Positions 55,096-64,000 of a stretch of DNA of 64,000 nt are shown here, in pieces; the stretch's first letter is position 1, and each line of letters starts with the position of its first letter. The notes beneath the pieces were generated by a model. That model ran no database searches. It was not told the origin of the DNA and worked only from the letters and a program-made list of their open reading frames with translations. The stretch lies in contig JAKSZP010017492.1 of the NCBI GenBank assembly GCA_022478985.1, positions 17,600 to 81,599 on the forward strand, written 5' to 3'. The position numbers were made by a program, and so were the translations under genes. The DNA is from Massospora cicadina. Taxonomy: Eukaryota; Entomophthoromycota; Entomophthoromycetes; Entomophthorales; Entomophthoraceae.

Positions 55096-56882
55096 TTTCA
55101 GGATTTGTTGTTTTCTTTGAAGGTTTGGGACCTCTGAAGGCTACTTTAATATAGATCAAAAGTAGCTTATGCAGCAGTATTTAGATTTTCCTTTTCCCTA
55201 AGACAATCTCTCTATGGAAATAAGAAATTGAGGCAATCTCTATTTAATTTAAACAGTCAGAATCTCTTTATAAAACAGTCAATAATCTTTAGTGATTGTA
55301 ACTAAGCAAAATTTACAGCATTTTATTGATCAGAAGATGGCGATATTAATAGCATTGCGCGAGAATTGGGGTTTTCTTAGTATAAACTTTGCAAGAAAGG
55401 CAGGATCAAGTCAGGTATGGAGATCTCTTGATTGTTGCATGTTGAGAATTTATTCTCAATAGTTTGGGACTTGATTAGTATGTCAGGCAAACAGTATGAA
55501 GGCTGCTGTTCCTTATTTTTCACCTTCATTGGTGATCTTTTCTATAAATTCGTAGGGCAACCCACTAACTTAGCATACCAACAACTTCTCCTTATGAGGC
55601 TTGGCCACATTGTTATGGCTCAGAGGTCTCTCCTGGGGCTTATCCAATGATTGTGGTTCAGCGGTCTTTATTGACTCACTCAGGGTTCCTCCCTCTAATC
55701 CTTCCAGTACATTATTGTTACTGCTTGTTGCCAAGTTTCTATAGGGTTTTCATCCATATCAAGGTCGGGAGTTGATTGTGCCAACCACTCCAGGCGTTTT
55801 ATCACAGCACCTAAACTTTAAGGATCTTCTGTCCCACCTCTATCAGCTAGTTAACCTCTTTCAACTTCAAGTTTTTAATAAAGGTAGGTAAACAAAAAAT
55901 ATTTATTGAGTGGGAGGATAAGCTATTTCTAGGCATTTCTTGCCTGTCCGCATCATCAACATTCATAGCCAGCATTCTTCATCAATCTCACTGGCGATTA
56001 TTCCCTGCTTAGCATTAGTCAGCACTCTCAATGGCAATTTTCCCTGCTTAAATTATCATCCTTGATTGTCCAAGATTATTAATACTTGATTCGCCATAAT
56101 ATGAATTGAATGTATTATTGACATTTTTATCATAGTTCGCTGGTGTCAAATTTAACCAAAATGATATCAGAAGTATTCCCAATTCTCCTGCAAAGTTGAA
56201 ATAGAGTTTTTTACTTATTTTAATGAATATAAATAGTTTTACATCTTCAACATCAGTCGCCAATGGTAAATTAACTGAAAGCTCTATTAGGATCCTTTCT
56301 TATACTCTTGAAGTCAAATTTATCAAATGGCCATCTTAATCGATTATAATAACTATATCAACATCCTCAGCCTCAGTTACTAGTGTCAAGATCCACAAAA
56401 CCTTATTGGGAATGATCCCCTGGTACTTTTTTTGATCCTGCGGATCAAGACAGCTTTATTAACCAGATAAAGGTTACTAATTGGGGTATTTATCATTAAT
56501 TATAAACTTAAGACATGTAAAATACTCTGGCAATTATCCATAACTATTAAAAATACTAATTTTGGCAATATGCGAGGAATATAACCTGGTTAAAATCCAT
56601 CTGTGCAGCAGGATATAAAAGCTTTTGGTGTATTAGGTCCTCCTTAATCTTAGCAGTAGTTTCTGATGGCCTCCAAAAGGCAAATCTTTGTCAGATGAAA
56701 CAGCACATTTGTCAGGTAGATTGGTAGAACCATAAAGAATTTGATGTTTTATAGCTCTTTCTAGAGTTCATTATCCTTATTGAAGTCAATATCCTAAGAA
56801 CAATGGAGCTCCATCTATTGCGTGGCAAATTAAGTCACATTCAAACCTCACTATAACAGCGCGATTTCCATTATTCCTTACA
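55096..56882 (-). repeat. 5' LTR of E2
   Basis: Starts (minus strand) TGTAAGGAATAATGG. Its first about 330 bases and last about 200 match the E1 LTR; the middle (about 55300-56550) has no counterpart there and may be an insertion or a part deleted from E1. In it, a unit ending CCCTGCTTA is repeated in tandem near 55980-56050. No gene seen in the middle part. Confidence 0.62.
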
Positions 56883-56940
56883 GCTAGAAAGCACTATATC
56901 ATCTGGAATGCATCACCTGACCTAGAGCCTCCTTTACAGA
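56883..56940. repeat. Junction segment shared with 2230-2285
   Basis: CATCTGGAATGCATCACCTGACC and AGAGCCTCC (58 bp in all) match 2230-2285, just left of the LTR of H. Here the same segment lies just left of the LTR of G. Confidence 0.7.
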
Positions 56941-57299
56941 TGTTACGCTCAATTAATCTTAGTTATCTTTTATTTTAAGGTTTATATCGTTGAACGTGAC
57001 ATATATTAATCGCTATTTTAGATTACAATGAAGTTACATCATTGTTGGTATTTGATTTGAAAAATGAATCAAAGTCCTTTTTAACAAATTGAGCTGCAAT
57101 GAATTTACTCTCAAGCCTATTTGAGAAGAGCTTTATCTTGATGGCACCAAACCCAAATTCAATAAGGAACCTACACGTGTTTAAAAATTAAAGGTGACGA
57201 CTTCAAAAATCTTGTCCCCGCTTCCTAAATTTCAAGAGACGCAGCCTCCACCATTCTGATCATGGGGGTAACAAAGTACAATGAGGTTGTCGACCAGGT

Positions 57300-57640
57300 G
57301 GTCAATCCAGAAGGCCATGAAAGATTATAATTGGATAGGCCATGAAGATCCTTGAGGCGCCTTGTCCCTGCACATCCTATAATATTGATATGTTTCTTAT
57401 AATAAAGAAGTCTGTATTCAGTCCATCCTTACGTTTTTTGACCTCTCCGCAAATTTTCAGCTTCAATCCCCTTTTTAAACCTCAGAAAAAGTCTAGAGAA
57501 CTGTAACGCCAACAAAACATGGTGCTCACTACATGGGGCTCTGAGCCATCCTAAGTGAAAATGTCTATAAAGACAATGGAGAATACTAGCAGTCCTGAAG
57601 ATCAATCTTCTGATCAGTAAAGAAGCGTTGCTCAATGGTT
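57300..57640 (+). other. Leader of element G
   Basis: No conserved motif recognised. The minus-strand frame 57429-57635 is considered chance. Confidence 0.35.
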
Positions 57641-59560
57641 TAGTACCTCATGTTATGAAGTGCCACCCACGCATCCTGAGAATTTAGAATTCTGGGCCAC
57701 ATTCCAGTTCTCCCTGCCCTCCATTGATGGAAGTCACTACGAACTTCAGTACAAGAACCTTAACAATATTGCCCAACAATTAATAACCGGCATCACTCTA
57801 GGGGTGCCCGCTCCAGATGCTCCCACGCCTCTTCTGTGACCTCTACCATGTGGGACCTCTATGCCTCTGCCCAGCTGCCACAGGAGAACTTGCCCTGTGG
57901 CCCAAACGTTAAATTTGCAACTTTGTTCACCCGGATATATATCACCTACTCCATCTAGTTGGGTTGCACCATCATGAAGTCTATTGACACTGGGGCTCGC
58001 CCAGTCCTTACACTCCCACGTCATCAATTTCTACACCGCGGCCTCCTTCTTCATCCATGACAAACGTGAGGCCATCATCATCAACTGACAATTGATCAAT
58101 GAGGCCCAAGACCAAATTGCATATTAGATAGTGGGATCTCTGGATACTGGAGGGCCAGCTGCATCAGAACATTTAACTCCTTGAGCAACTTGGAATCAGC
58201 ACCTCCTCCAAGTAGAGGATCTGGTACGGACCCTGCAATAACACTATTGGGAGCTGGCCTCTCATGACTACATCTCTGGGAGTGAAGGTCCTGAAGGGCC
58301 TAGGGGGCCCAAAGGCCCCTAAAGGGCGTGAGGGAACCAAAGGACCAGAGGGTCCCCGTGGACTCACGGGCCCTCAGGCCCCGCAGCACCCACCCCAAAG
58401 GCCTTGAAGACCCATGGCAAAGGATGTGATAGCAGCCTTAACTGCTCTATGAAATCAAATTTTGAATGTAACTCAGGGGTGCAAACTCTGAGTGGACGGA
58501 GTCCTCCTCACCCTAGAGTCTCCATTGAGGCACTATCAAATTAAATGGACAACTTCAGCGCCTTCACCAAGCTTACCAATAGTCACATCTCTCAGCTCAA
58601 ACTATCTTGTCAAGGGTTAAAACCCGTTTGGACACCCTGAGAGCCAGCTTCGCCTACAGGGTGCTGGCATTCAATCCCTAAAAAAGCAGGTTGCAAATAA
58701 GGCTTCCGTTTCCTCCCTCAACTGAAACTGAGATGATAGCCAATAGGACCTTAAGGCCAATGGTGACAGCTAAACCAGCAGGCTCCCCACAACTATGCGG
58801 AGGCTGAGATCTCTGAGACTGCACCCATACCTGGTGTTAACACCCTATCCAATCCTCATGTAACTAGCTTTAAACATAGTTTTAGAGAAAAGTTCATCCC
58901 GGCAAGGAAAGCTTTGCCTCCTTCCTGTAAGCATATGAGAGTTCCATGGAAGAGGCTACTGATTAGCAGAAGATGAAGCATATCCACTTCTGTCTCAACA
59001 GCACTGCCTGTGAGATCATGACCCTCCATTTAAAGGAGTACAACACCTAGGAACAGGTCCATACGGCCTTAATCCAAGAATTTGGCAGCAATCAAACCTT
59101 GGCAACCAAAAACAAGCGTTCATGGGTATCCGCCTGGAATAAATGAGAAAGCCCCATGGTGTTTTCTAGCCGTTTTTTGCCCAAGCACAACCCTTAGTCA
59201 CTACCAATCATATCATCCTGGATGACGCTAGCACGGCTGTCATTTCTGCATTGGGATACTACCTTGAGGTTCAAATGCATATTATTGGACAGAATAACGG
59301 GTTTACCTGCATCCTGGAAATCAAGGAAGCACTCAACTAGATCCCTTTTATCAACCCTATACTCTAAGGCTATTTTTCAGGTCTCTCTAACTGTCCTTGA
59401 GTCCATGTGGTCAAAAACCAGAAGAATCCTCGACATAAATGCATCTAATGTAATTGTTTCAGACACAGCACCAAGACCTACTGGAAACGACTTGCCAAGG
59501 AGGCGGGGAAAGGGCCGTCATCATGAAGGACGAGGCGCTCCATGCTGACATCCCTATCAC
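57640..59560 (+). pseudogene. Gag of element G with collagen-like segment
   Basis: Readable pieces: PENLEFWATFQFSLPSIDGSHYELQYKNLNN near 57680-57780; a Gly-X-Y run GSEGPEGPRGPKGP (58278-58319) which after one extra base continues KGREGTKGPEGPRGLTGP (58321-58374); a coiled-coil-like stretch near 58550-58640 (FTKLTNSHISQLKL); and the capsid segment SFL.AYESSMEEATD near 58915-58970, followed by CLNSTACEIMTLHLKEY and IQEFGSNQTL. The 108-codon frame 59222-59548 continues the capsid. The knuckle was not found. Confidence 0.65.
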
Positions 59561-59599
59561 GCCTCAAGAATTCTCCATAAACTTGAGCCTGGAGCTATT

Positions 59600-60200
59600 G
59601 TACCTGGAGAAGAAGTTTTGGTATCCATCAATAGTAAAGAAATTGATATGGCTTACTCTTCTTCTGATTACTCTAGCATGTTTCTCACACTACCTCCTCA
59701 GTTTGGGAGTCTGGCTACCCACATCACATGTTGAGTTCATAGGATCTCACCCCTTGCCATAGTCGACAGTGACTCCCCTGTGAAGTCATACATATAAGTT
59801 AATGAAGCGCATCAAGATCTCTCCAAACTTGCCCCACTATATGGAGTATGGCACAGCTGGCTTGCAATGTACTCGATCTATAGGGGCCTATTATTCTCTA
59901 ACTATTAAGTTCATAAAGCTCACTGTAAATACCCCTGATGTCGCACTAGATAAACCATAGCTATGCCCTGTTCCTCAGGACTCAGTTTTTCAAGAATACT
60001 CAGCAGTATTTAATTACAATGACGGCTTTCTATCCCTACTAGGGGCATCAGGTCCCCAAGATCTTTAAAACCTCTCATGACTCTAATATGGAGGTCAATG
60101 CCTAAGCCTGCTTACTGGAGAGTGAGGGCAAAATCAACAGCTTGAATATCACATAAGGGTATCTCAAGTTTAATTGCCCCCCTGCCGTTGATGGGCTAGA
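59600..60200 (+). pseudogene. Retropepsin of element G
   Basis: LAIVDSDSPVKSYI near 59752-59795 sits at the triad position, reading Asp-Ser-Asp where Asp-Ser-Gly is expected (G-to-A change). Downstream sequence keeps the order seen in D (a VEYGxxG-like piece, then a region before RT). 60200-60640 is a decayed linker. Confidence 0.5.
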
Positions 60201-60639
60201 AGGCATGCCAATCTACTTACCTAGGGCGACTACAATACCTTCAAAGTTCTAATTCATTGCTAACACCTGAGTCCATATTAACATCCCCTCTGGGTACCTA
60301 CTGTAAATCTGAGGATTAGACAAACCATCCCCAAAGGAGGTGCTAACCTTCCTGGAAATTCTATATTCAGTTTATGCCAGATCCATATCAGTGTTGCTAG
60401 CTAACGTTACTGACAAACCCAAAATATTAGATACAACTAGTACCGCCGCCTATGTCCGCCTCCTACCAGTGGAGGCTGTCAACGATTTCCAAAGTTTTGG
60501 AGCCTAAAGGGACTTTGGATTGGAAACGCCCCATCAGTGGGCTTGGTCAACACTAGTATTGATAAGGACTTCTTAGATGACCAACAACGCAAGGTTCAAG
60601 AGTTGTTGATGGAGTATTCGACCTATTTTTAGCTTGACC

Positions 60640-61450
60640 TATGATTTTGGAAGAATGAATGGAGTCCTACATCATATGGAGACTGGGGACGCTCCCCCTT
60701 TTGGTCCTGACCTTAACAAAAAAACAAGGTTGAAGCGGCCCAAGTGGCGGTGGAGCTCATATAACTACTTGATGCTAGACTCCTAGTATCATCGCGCATC
60801 CCTTGAGTCTCTCCTCTTCTGCTAGCTTGGAAGAAGGACGGCAGCCACTGGGAGGTGATGGACTACTGGAAACTTAACACCATCACTAAGAAGGAAAGTT
60901 ATCATCTTCCCCAAATTGATAATTTCCTCCGTCTGCTCACCAGATCATAGTAACTTTCCGCCATAAATCTTGCCAGCGGATATTGGCAAGTTGAGCTCGC
61001 CCCTAAAGATTGATCCAAGTGCGCTCTCATAGCTAATAAGGGACTATTAGAGCCCATGAGGATGAACTCAGGTCCCCTGTAACGCCTTAGCCACTTTCCA
61101 ACGCGCCATGTATGGGATCCTTGAGGACTTGAAGCTTTCATGCATCCTCATCTACCTAGATGACATCATTGTTTTCTCACGAACCTTTAATAAACATGTC
61201 AAGAATCTCAGGGAAGTCTTCAATCATCTGTAAAGGTTATATAAAGCTTTAGCCTATGAAGTGCTCTTTCTTCCATTCAGAACTTGAGTTTATGGGGCAC
61301 AAAGTTTCAAAGGATGACATCCAGCTTATATCGGACAAAGTTGACGCCATAAAAGATATGTCGCGTCCCCAAAGCTCAAGGGATATCCAGGTTTTCCTAG
61401 GCAAGGTGGACTATTATTGTCAGTTTATCCCCCATTTGCCAACCTAGCTT
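60640..61450 (+). pseudogene. Reverse transcriptase of element G
   Basis: Pieces in order: METGDAPPFGPDLNKK, LLLAWKKDGSHWEVMDYWKLNTIT-like fingers near 60810-60890, FPPINLASGYWQVELAPKD near 60955-61010, PCNALATFQRAMYGILEDLKLSCILIYLDDIIVFSRTF near 61077-61190 with YLDD intact, and the connection with the clean frame 61256-61447 (MKCSFFHSELEFMGHKVSKDD, IQVFLGKVDYYCQFIPHL). Confidence 0.8.
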
Positions 61451-61990
61451 AGCCACTATTCTACCTCCTACAGAAGAGTGTTCCGTTTAAATGGCGGCCT
61501 GAACAAGAACAGTCTTTTAGTGCTTTGAGAACTGCTCTATATACTAATTCCATTCTAGTCCACTCACGTTTGACCAACCCTTCTTGTTGTTTACAAATTC
61601 AAGCAATGTTGCCTTTGGGCTATCCTAGCCCAGTATGATAAAATCCAGGTCGACCATCCTGTGGCCTATTTTAGTAAGACAATGAGTAAAGCTAATTGGA
61701 ACTACAGTGTTACTGAAAGGGAGTGCATGTCTTTCATTCTAGCCATCAAAAAATTAGGCCTTACCTCTATGGTACCCACTTTAACATTGTCACTGACCAC
61801 TCCTCGCACCGGTGGCTCCAGCAAATGAAGGACCAAGATGCAGTTTAGCCATATGGTCCTTACAACTTCAGAGCTATGATTTCATTATTGTCCATTGCAC
61901 TGGCGTGATTCACCAAAATGCTGTCAGCTTCTCCAGGATGCTGGTGCTAGCAGCTTTGACTCCCTAAGAAGGACCAGCTGTATAATCTGA
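61451..61990 (+). pseudogene. RNase H of element G
   Basis: VPFKWRPEQEQSFSALRTALYTN leads in; then AYFSKTMSKANWNYSVTERECMSF near 61665-61730 (Glu motif), PYLYGTHFNIVTDHSSHRWLQQMKDQDA near 61765-61845 with Asp-His intact, and IVHCTGVIHQNAVSFSRM near 61890-61940. Several frameshifts. Confidence 0.75.
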
Positions 61991-62972
61991 TAGGTCAACC
62001 TGTGCGATGGGAGTTGGAAACTCCAGAGGTCCAAACTTAGCTTCAAAGGATGACCTGAGACACTCAAATTAAGGATGTGGTGCTCTACAAGAGGGTCAAT
62101 AGTATTGGCTCCCTTATTTTCGCCCTTCTTTCCATGCTGATGTTATTCTAGGGGATCATTCTACTGTGGGACATTGGGCGGTTAAGAAGATTCATGAATG
62201 GCTAAAGTCATGATGTTACTGGGACCAAATGGTAGAAACCATCCAAGAGGTCTTGACGTTTATAGCTCGCTTATCCCAAGACCAGGATAATCCTCAAATT
62301 CAACACTTGGTCTTCACCACAACGGGGCCCTTCAATGTCATTAGCATCGATGTGGTGGGCCCTCTTCCCACTGAATTGCATGGCCATAAGTATATTCTCC
62401 TAGCCGTGGACATCTAACCAAGTGGTTGAAGCGATTTTGATCCTAGTGCCACTGCCAAAGCCACAGACTTCTTTCTTATTCAATCCATTCTCACCCAGCA
62501 TGAAAGCCCACAAAACTAACTTTTGGACAACGGGTTGAACTCACCTCACAGGTAGTAAAAAACTTACCTTACAATTTGGAATTAACCAGAGTTTCACCAC
62601 CCCTTACCATCCATCAACTAATGGGGTGGTAGATTGCACTACCAAAAAACTTATCTCCATTTTATATAAGATAACCACCTTAGATCCTGCTCGCTGGAAC
62701 CACTATCTACCCTTTGCTTTGCTTGCCTATAAGATAAGCTACCACCGAGTCATCAAGAAATCTCCGTTTGAAGCCCTGTATGGGCATACTCCCCTGATAC
62801 CAAGTAGCATTCAGACATTTCTTGAGACCTCCACAACTGAGAACTCTATGTTTAGTATGAGGGCCTTAGCCAATGAAATTGTTCAGCTTCAAGCCCTAGC
62901 CACACAAGGCACTGTCAAAATTACAGGAAGAGAGACATCCCAATTTAATCTCAGCTGACCTTCCTTTCCAAC
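61991..62972 (+). pseudogene. Integrase of element G
   Basis: The N-terminal part is broken (GDHSTVGHWAVKKIHEWLKS near 62150-62205 gives the His pair). The frame 62229-62417 has SLSQDQDN-like sequence and FNVISIDVVGPLPTELHGHKYILLAVD with the first catalytic Asp. LLDNGLNSP near 62522 keeps the second. The third, normally NGMVERVN, reads NGVVDCTTKKL: Glu replaced by Asp. The frame 62626-62958 covers WNHYLPFALLAYKISYHRVIKKSPFEALYGHTPLIPS and ends ETSQFN, aligned with D up to the break at 62972. Confidence 0.8.
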
Positions 62973-63657
62973 TGTTGAGTAATTTACTGGACCTAATCGC
63001 TGGATATTTGATAGGGACATAATAATGTTAGCATGATTAAACTTATTATGGATCATCTCAGATATCAGCGATTGTGTATCAGGTATATCCTAAGTATATC
63101 CAAACTTGGGATTTGTGGCCTAGTGATTTCACTGAATAATATTTGACTGTGATGACATGGCTTGAGGGCTTTGTAGGTTAGGTCAAACTTAAATTAAGTT
63201 TTGACTTAATGACTCATGCATGTGGGCTTTGTTGGTCTGTGTCAAAATTAGTTTAATGTCAGTCAAGTTTTTGATTTGATTTAATTACTAATTAGTGATA
63301 CAAATCCCTTGGTATGTGCTGCCAATTGCATGTGAAAGGGAATTGGTTCAGCTATTTGCAGACGCGTCTGAAATGCCATCTTGAGAATGATGACAATGTT
63401 TACACTGACCCTGAGGCTGAGCATGATGCCCTGAATTGAAGTATTTGTAGACATTCTTACAAACATTTTACATGTTCCTTTGGCCAAGTGCCATTGAAAA
63501 TGAGACGTCATGGGTAAGATGTGGTGAACATTGAACTCTATAAATTACCCCAAAGTTGATGCTAATAAAGAACATTCAACTACTACGACTAGTTTAGAAT
63601 TTAAATTATAAACTTTTTGTGTTTAATACTTTACTTTGTATTAGTCAAGAAATTACT
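62973..63657 (+). repeat. Probable 5' LTR of a Ty1/copia-type element
   Basis: TGTTGAGTAATTTAC starts exactly where homology to the G integrase ends, and AAATTACT is followed at once by TGGGATCAGTAA, close to the classical initiator-Met primer site TGGTATCAGAGC. It contains a TATA-like TCTATAAAT at 63537 and AATAAA at 63564. The left flank CCAAC should recur past the right edge of the window. Confidence 0.6.
63537..63545 (+). promoter_or_regulatory. TATA-like box in the copia-type LTR
   Basis: TCTATAAAT, about 120 bp before the LTR end and 27 bp before AATAAA, a usual layout for a compact LTR promoter. Confidence 0.4.
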
Positions 63658-63669
63658 TGGGATCAGTAA
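63658..63669 (+). other. Probable primer-binding site of the copia-type element
   Basis: TGGGATCAGTAA agrees with TGGTATCAG at eight of nine leading positions. Confidence 0.45.
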
Positions 63670-63681
63670 GATCAGGGCAGC

Positions 63682-64000
63682 ATGGCATCATCCAAGTAAT
63701 GACAGGAATTGCGAATTTAGAGTACTTCTAAGGAGTTATATATTAAATTATAGTCATCATCTAGTCTATTGTCATCATACAAAAGATGTACGAAACTCCA
63801 TCCCACTGCAGAAGAAGAACCAGCCCTCCAAAGAGAACCAAAATTCAACAAGAGGTTCTCATGGCTGGGATCGCAGATGGTGACCACGCTAAGCAGGGGA
63901 GCAACCCTAATCAATTATTCAGAAAAATCACCGGGCCCAATGGGAATACTGAAATGACTGTGTCCCAGATTAATTGGGAGGATGTACCCATTTTTACCTA
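63682..64000 (+). pseudogene. Start of copia-type internal region, possible gag
   Basis: An ATG at 63682 (MASSK then stop) follows the primer site. From the ATG at 63861 a 46-codon frame stays open to the window edge (MAGIADGDHAKQGSNPNQLF, then KITGPNGNTEMTV and INWEDVPIF). It could be the N-terminal part of gag, though no domain is recognisable in so short a piece. The frames at 63617-63883 and 63769-63957 overlap it in other phases and are not supported. Confidence 0.35.

Larger units (their letters stand above)
50465..56882 (-). mobile_element. Ty3/gypsy element E2 (5' part)
   Basis: On the minus strand: 5' LTR (about 56882-55096), primer site, gag with collagen-like stretch and knuckle, protease, RT and RNase H, then cut by the A2 LTR at 50464. 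Integrase and 3' LTR are missing. The LTR matches the E1 3' LTR. Frames are badly decayed, with a stop every few dozen codons. Confidence 0.78.
56941..62972 (+). mobile_element. Ty3/gypsy element G (3' end missing)
   Basis: Begins with an LTR-like TGTTACGCTCAATTAATC related to the start of H, then leader, gag, protease, RT, RNase H and integrase in plus orientation. The integrase C-terminal domain is cut at 62972 by a copia-type LTR. The right end of its own LTR and primer site could not be fixed (LTR probably ends between 57200 and 57300). Stops and frameshifts throughout. Confidence 0.8.

Noticed and set aside
58173..58367. Minus-strand Pro/Arg-rich ORF (repeated GP and PRP)
   Set aside because: It is the complement of the Gly-X-Y coding run of the plus-strand gag.
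63800..63900. Possible 5S rRNA or tRNA fragment (GGTGACCACGCTAAGCA)
   Set aside because: Only a short chance resemblance; no box A/C arrangement or cloverleaf could be built.
1..64000. CRISPR arrays, bacterial operons, rRNA operon
   Set aside because: No regularly spaced repeats, no ribosome-binding-site operons and no rRNA blocks; the content is eukaryotic retroelements.

Overview
The window looks like a eukaryotic, most likely fungal and probably basidiomycete, repeat desert. I infer this from the element types: chromodomain Ty3/gypsy elements with one-piece pol, a non-LTR element carrying an APE endonuclease, an FADD reverse transcriptase and a CCHC knuckle, and a copia-type start. No spliced host gene, rRNA, tRNA gene or CRISPR array could be supported. 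The species cannot be named from what is visible.

Almost everything is transposable element, stacked by insertion into older elements. From left to right: (1) an old unclassified repeat (1-2285); (2) a minus-strand LINE (2299-7564) bounded by a perfect 18-bp target-site duplication (TSD), sitting 13 bp inside the 5' LTR of gypsy remnant H, whose primer site and gag follow (7583-9979); (3) chromovirus A (9980-18403, plus), whose RT is split by a small non-autonomous LTR element F (12663-14447, perfect TSD GAGAT); (4) gypsy remnant E1, integrase plus 3' LTR, with a probable solo LTR inside (18404-21040), then a second copy of the old repeat; (5) gypsy D (21591-34992, plus), split by gypsy B (24239-31507, plus), whose integrase is in turn split by a solo LTR of family A (28997-30366); (6) a second family-A element, A2 (minus, 34993-50464), split by chromovirus C-out (35087-47870, plus), itself split by C-in of the same family in opposite orientation (39507-46324, minus, perfect TSD TTAAC); (7) gypsy E2 (minus, 50465-56882); (8) gypsy G (plus, 56941-62972); (9) the 5' LTR and start of a copia-type element running off the right edge (62973-64000).

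Two broad gypsy groups occur. A and C are chromodomain elements with no recognisable tRNA primer site. D, E, G and H share a related capsid segment; B, D, E2 and H share a primer-binding site beginning TGGTGCT. C-in is the youngest and best preserved: its two LTRs differ only slightly and one 500-codon frame covers RNase H and integrase. The others are pseudogenes with stops, frameshifts and repeated G-to-A or CpG-to-TpG type changes at catalytic codons. The most unusual signals are three tiny A-tailed insertions sharing one 3' end and flanked by short duplications, Gly-X-Y collagen-like stretches in two gag regions, and the small LTR element F. Nothing here looks like a complete new cellular system; the value is in the layered insertion record.
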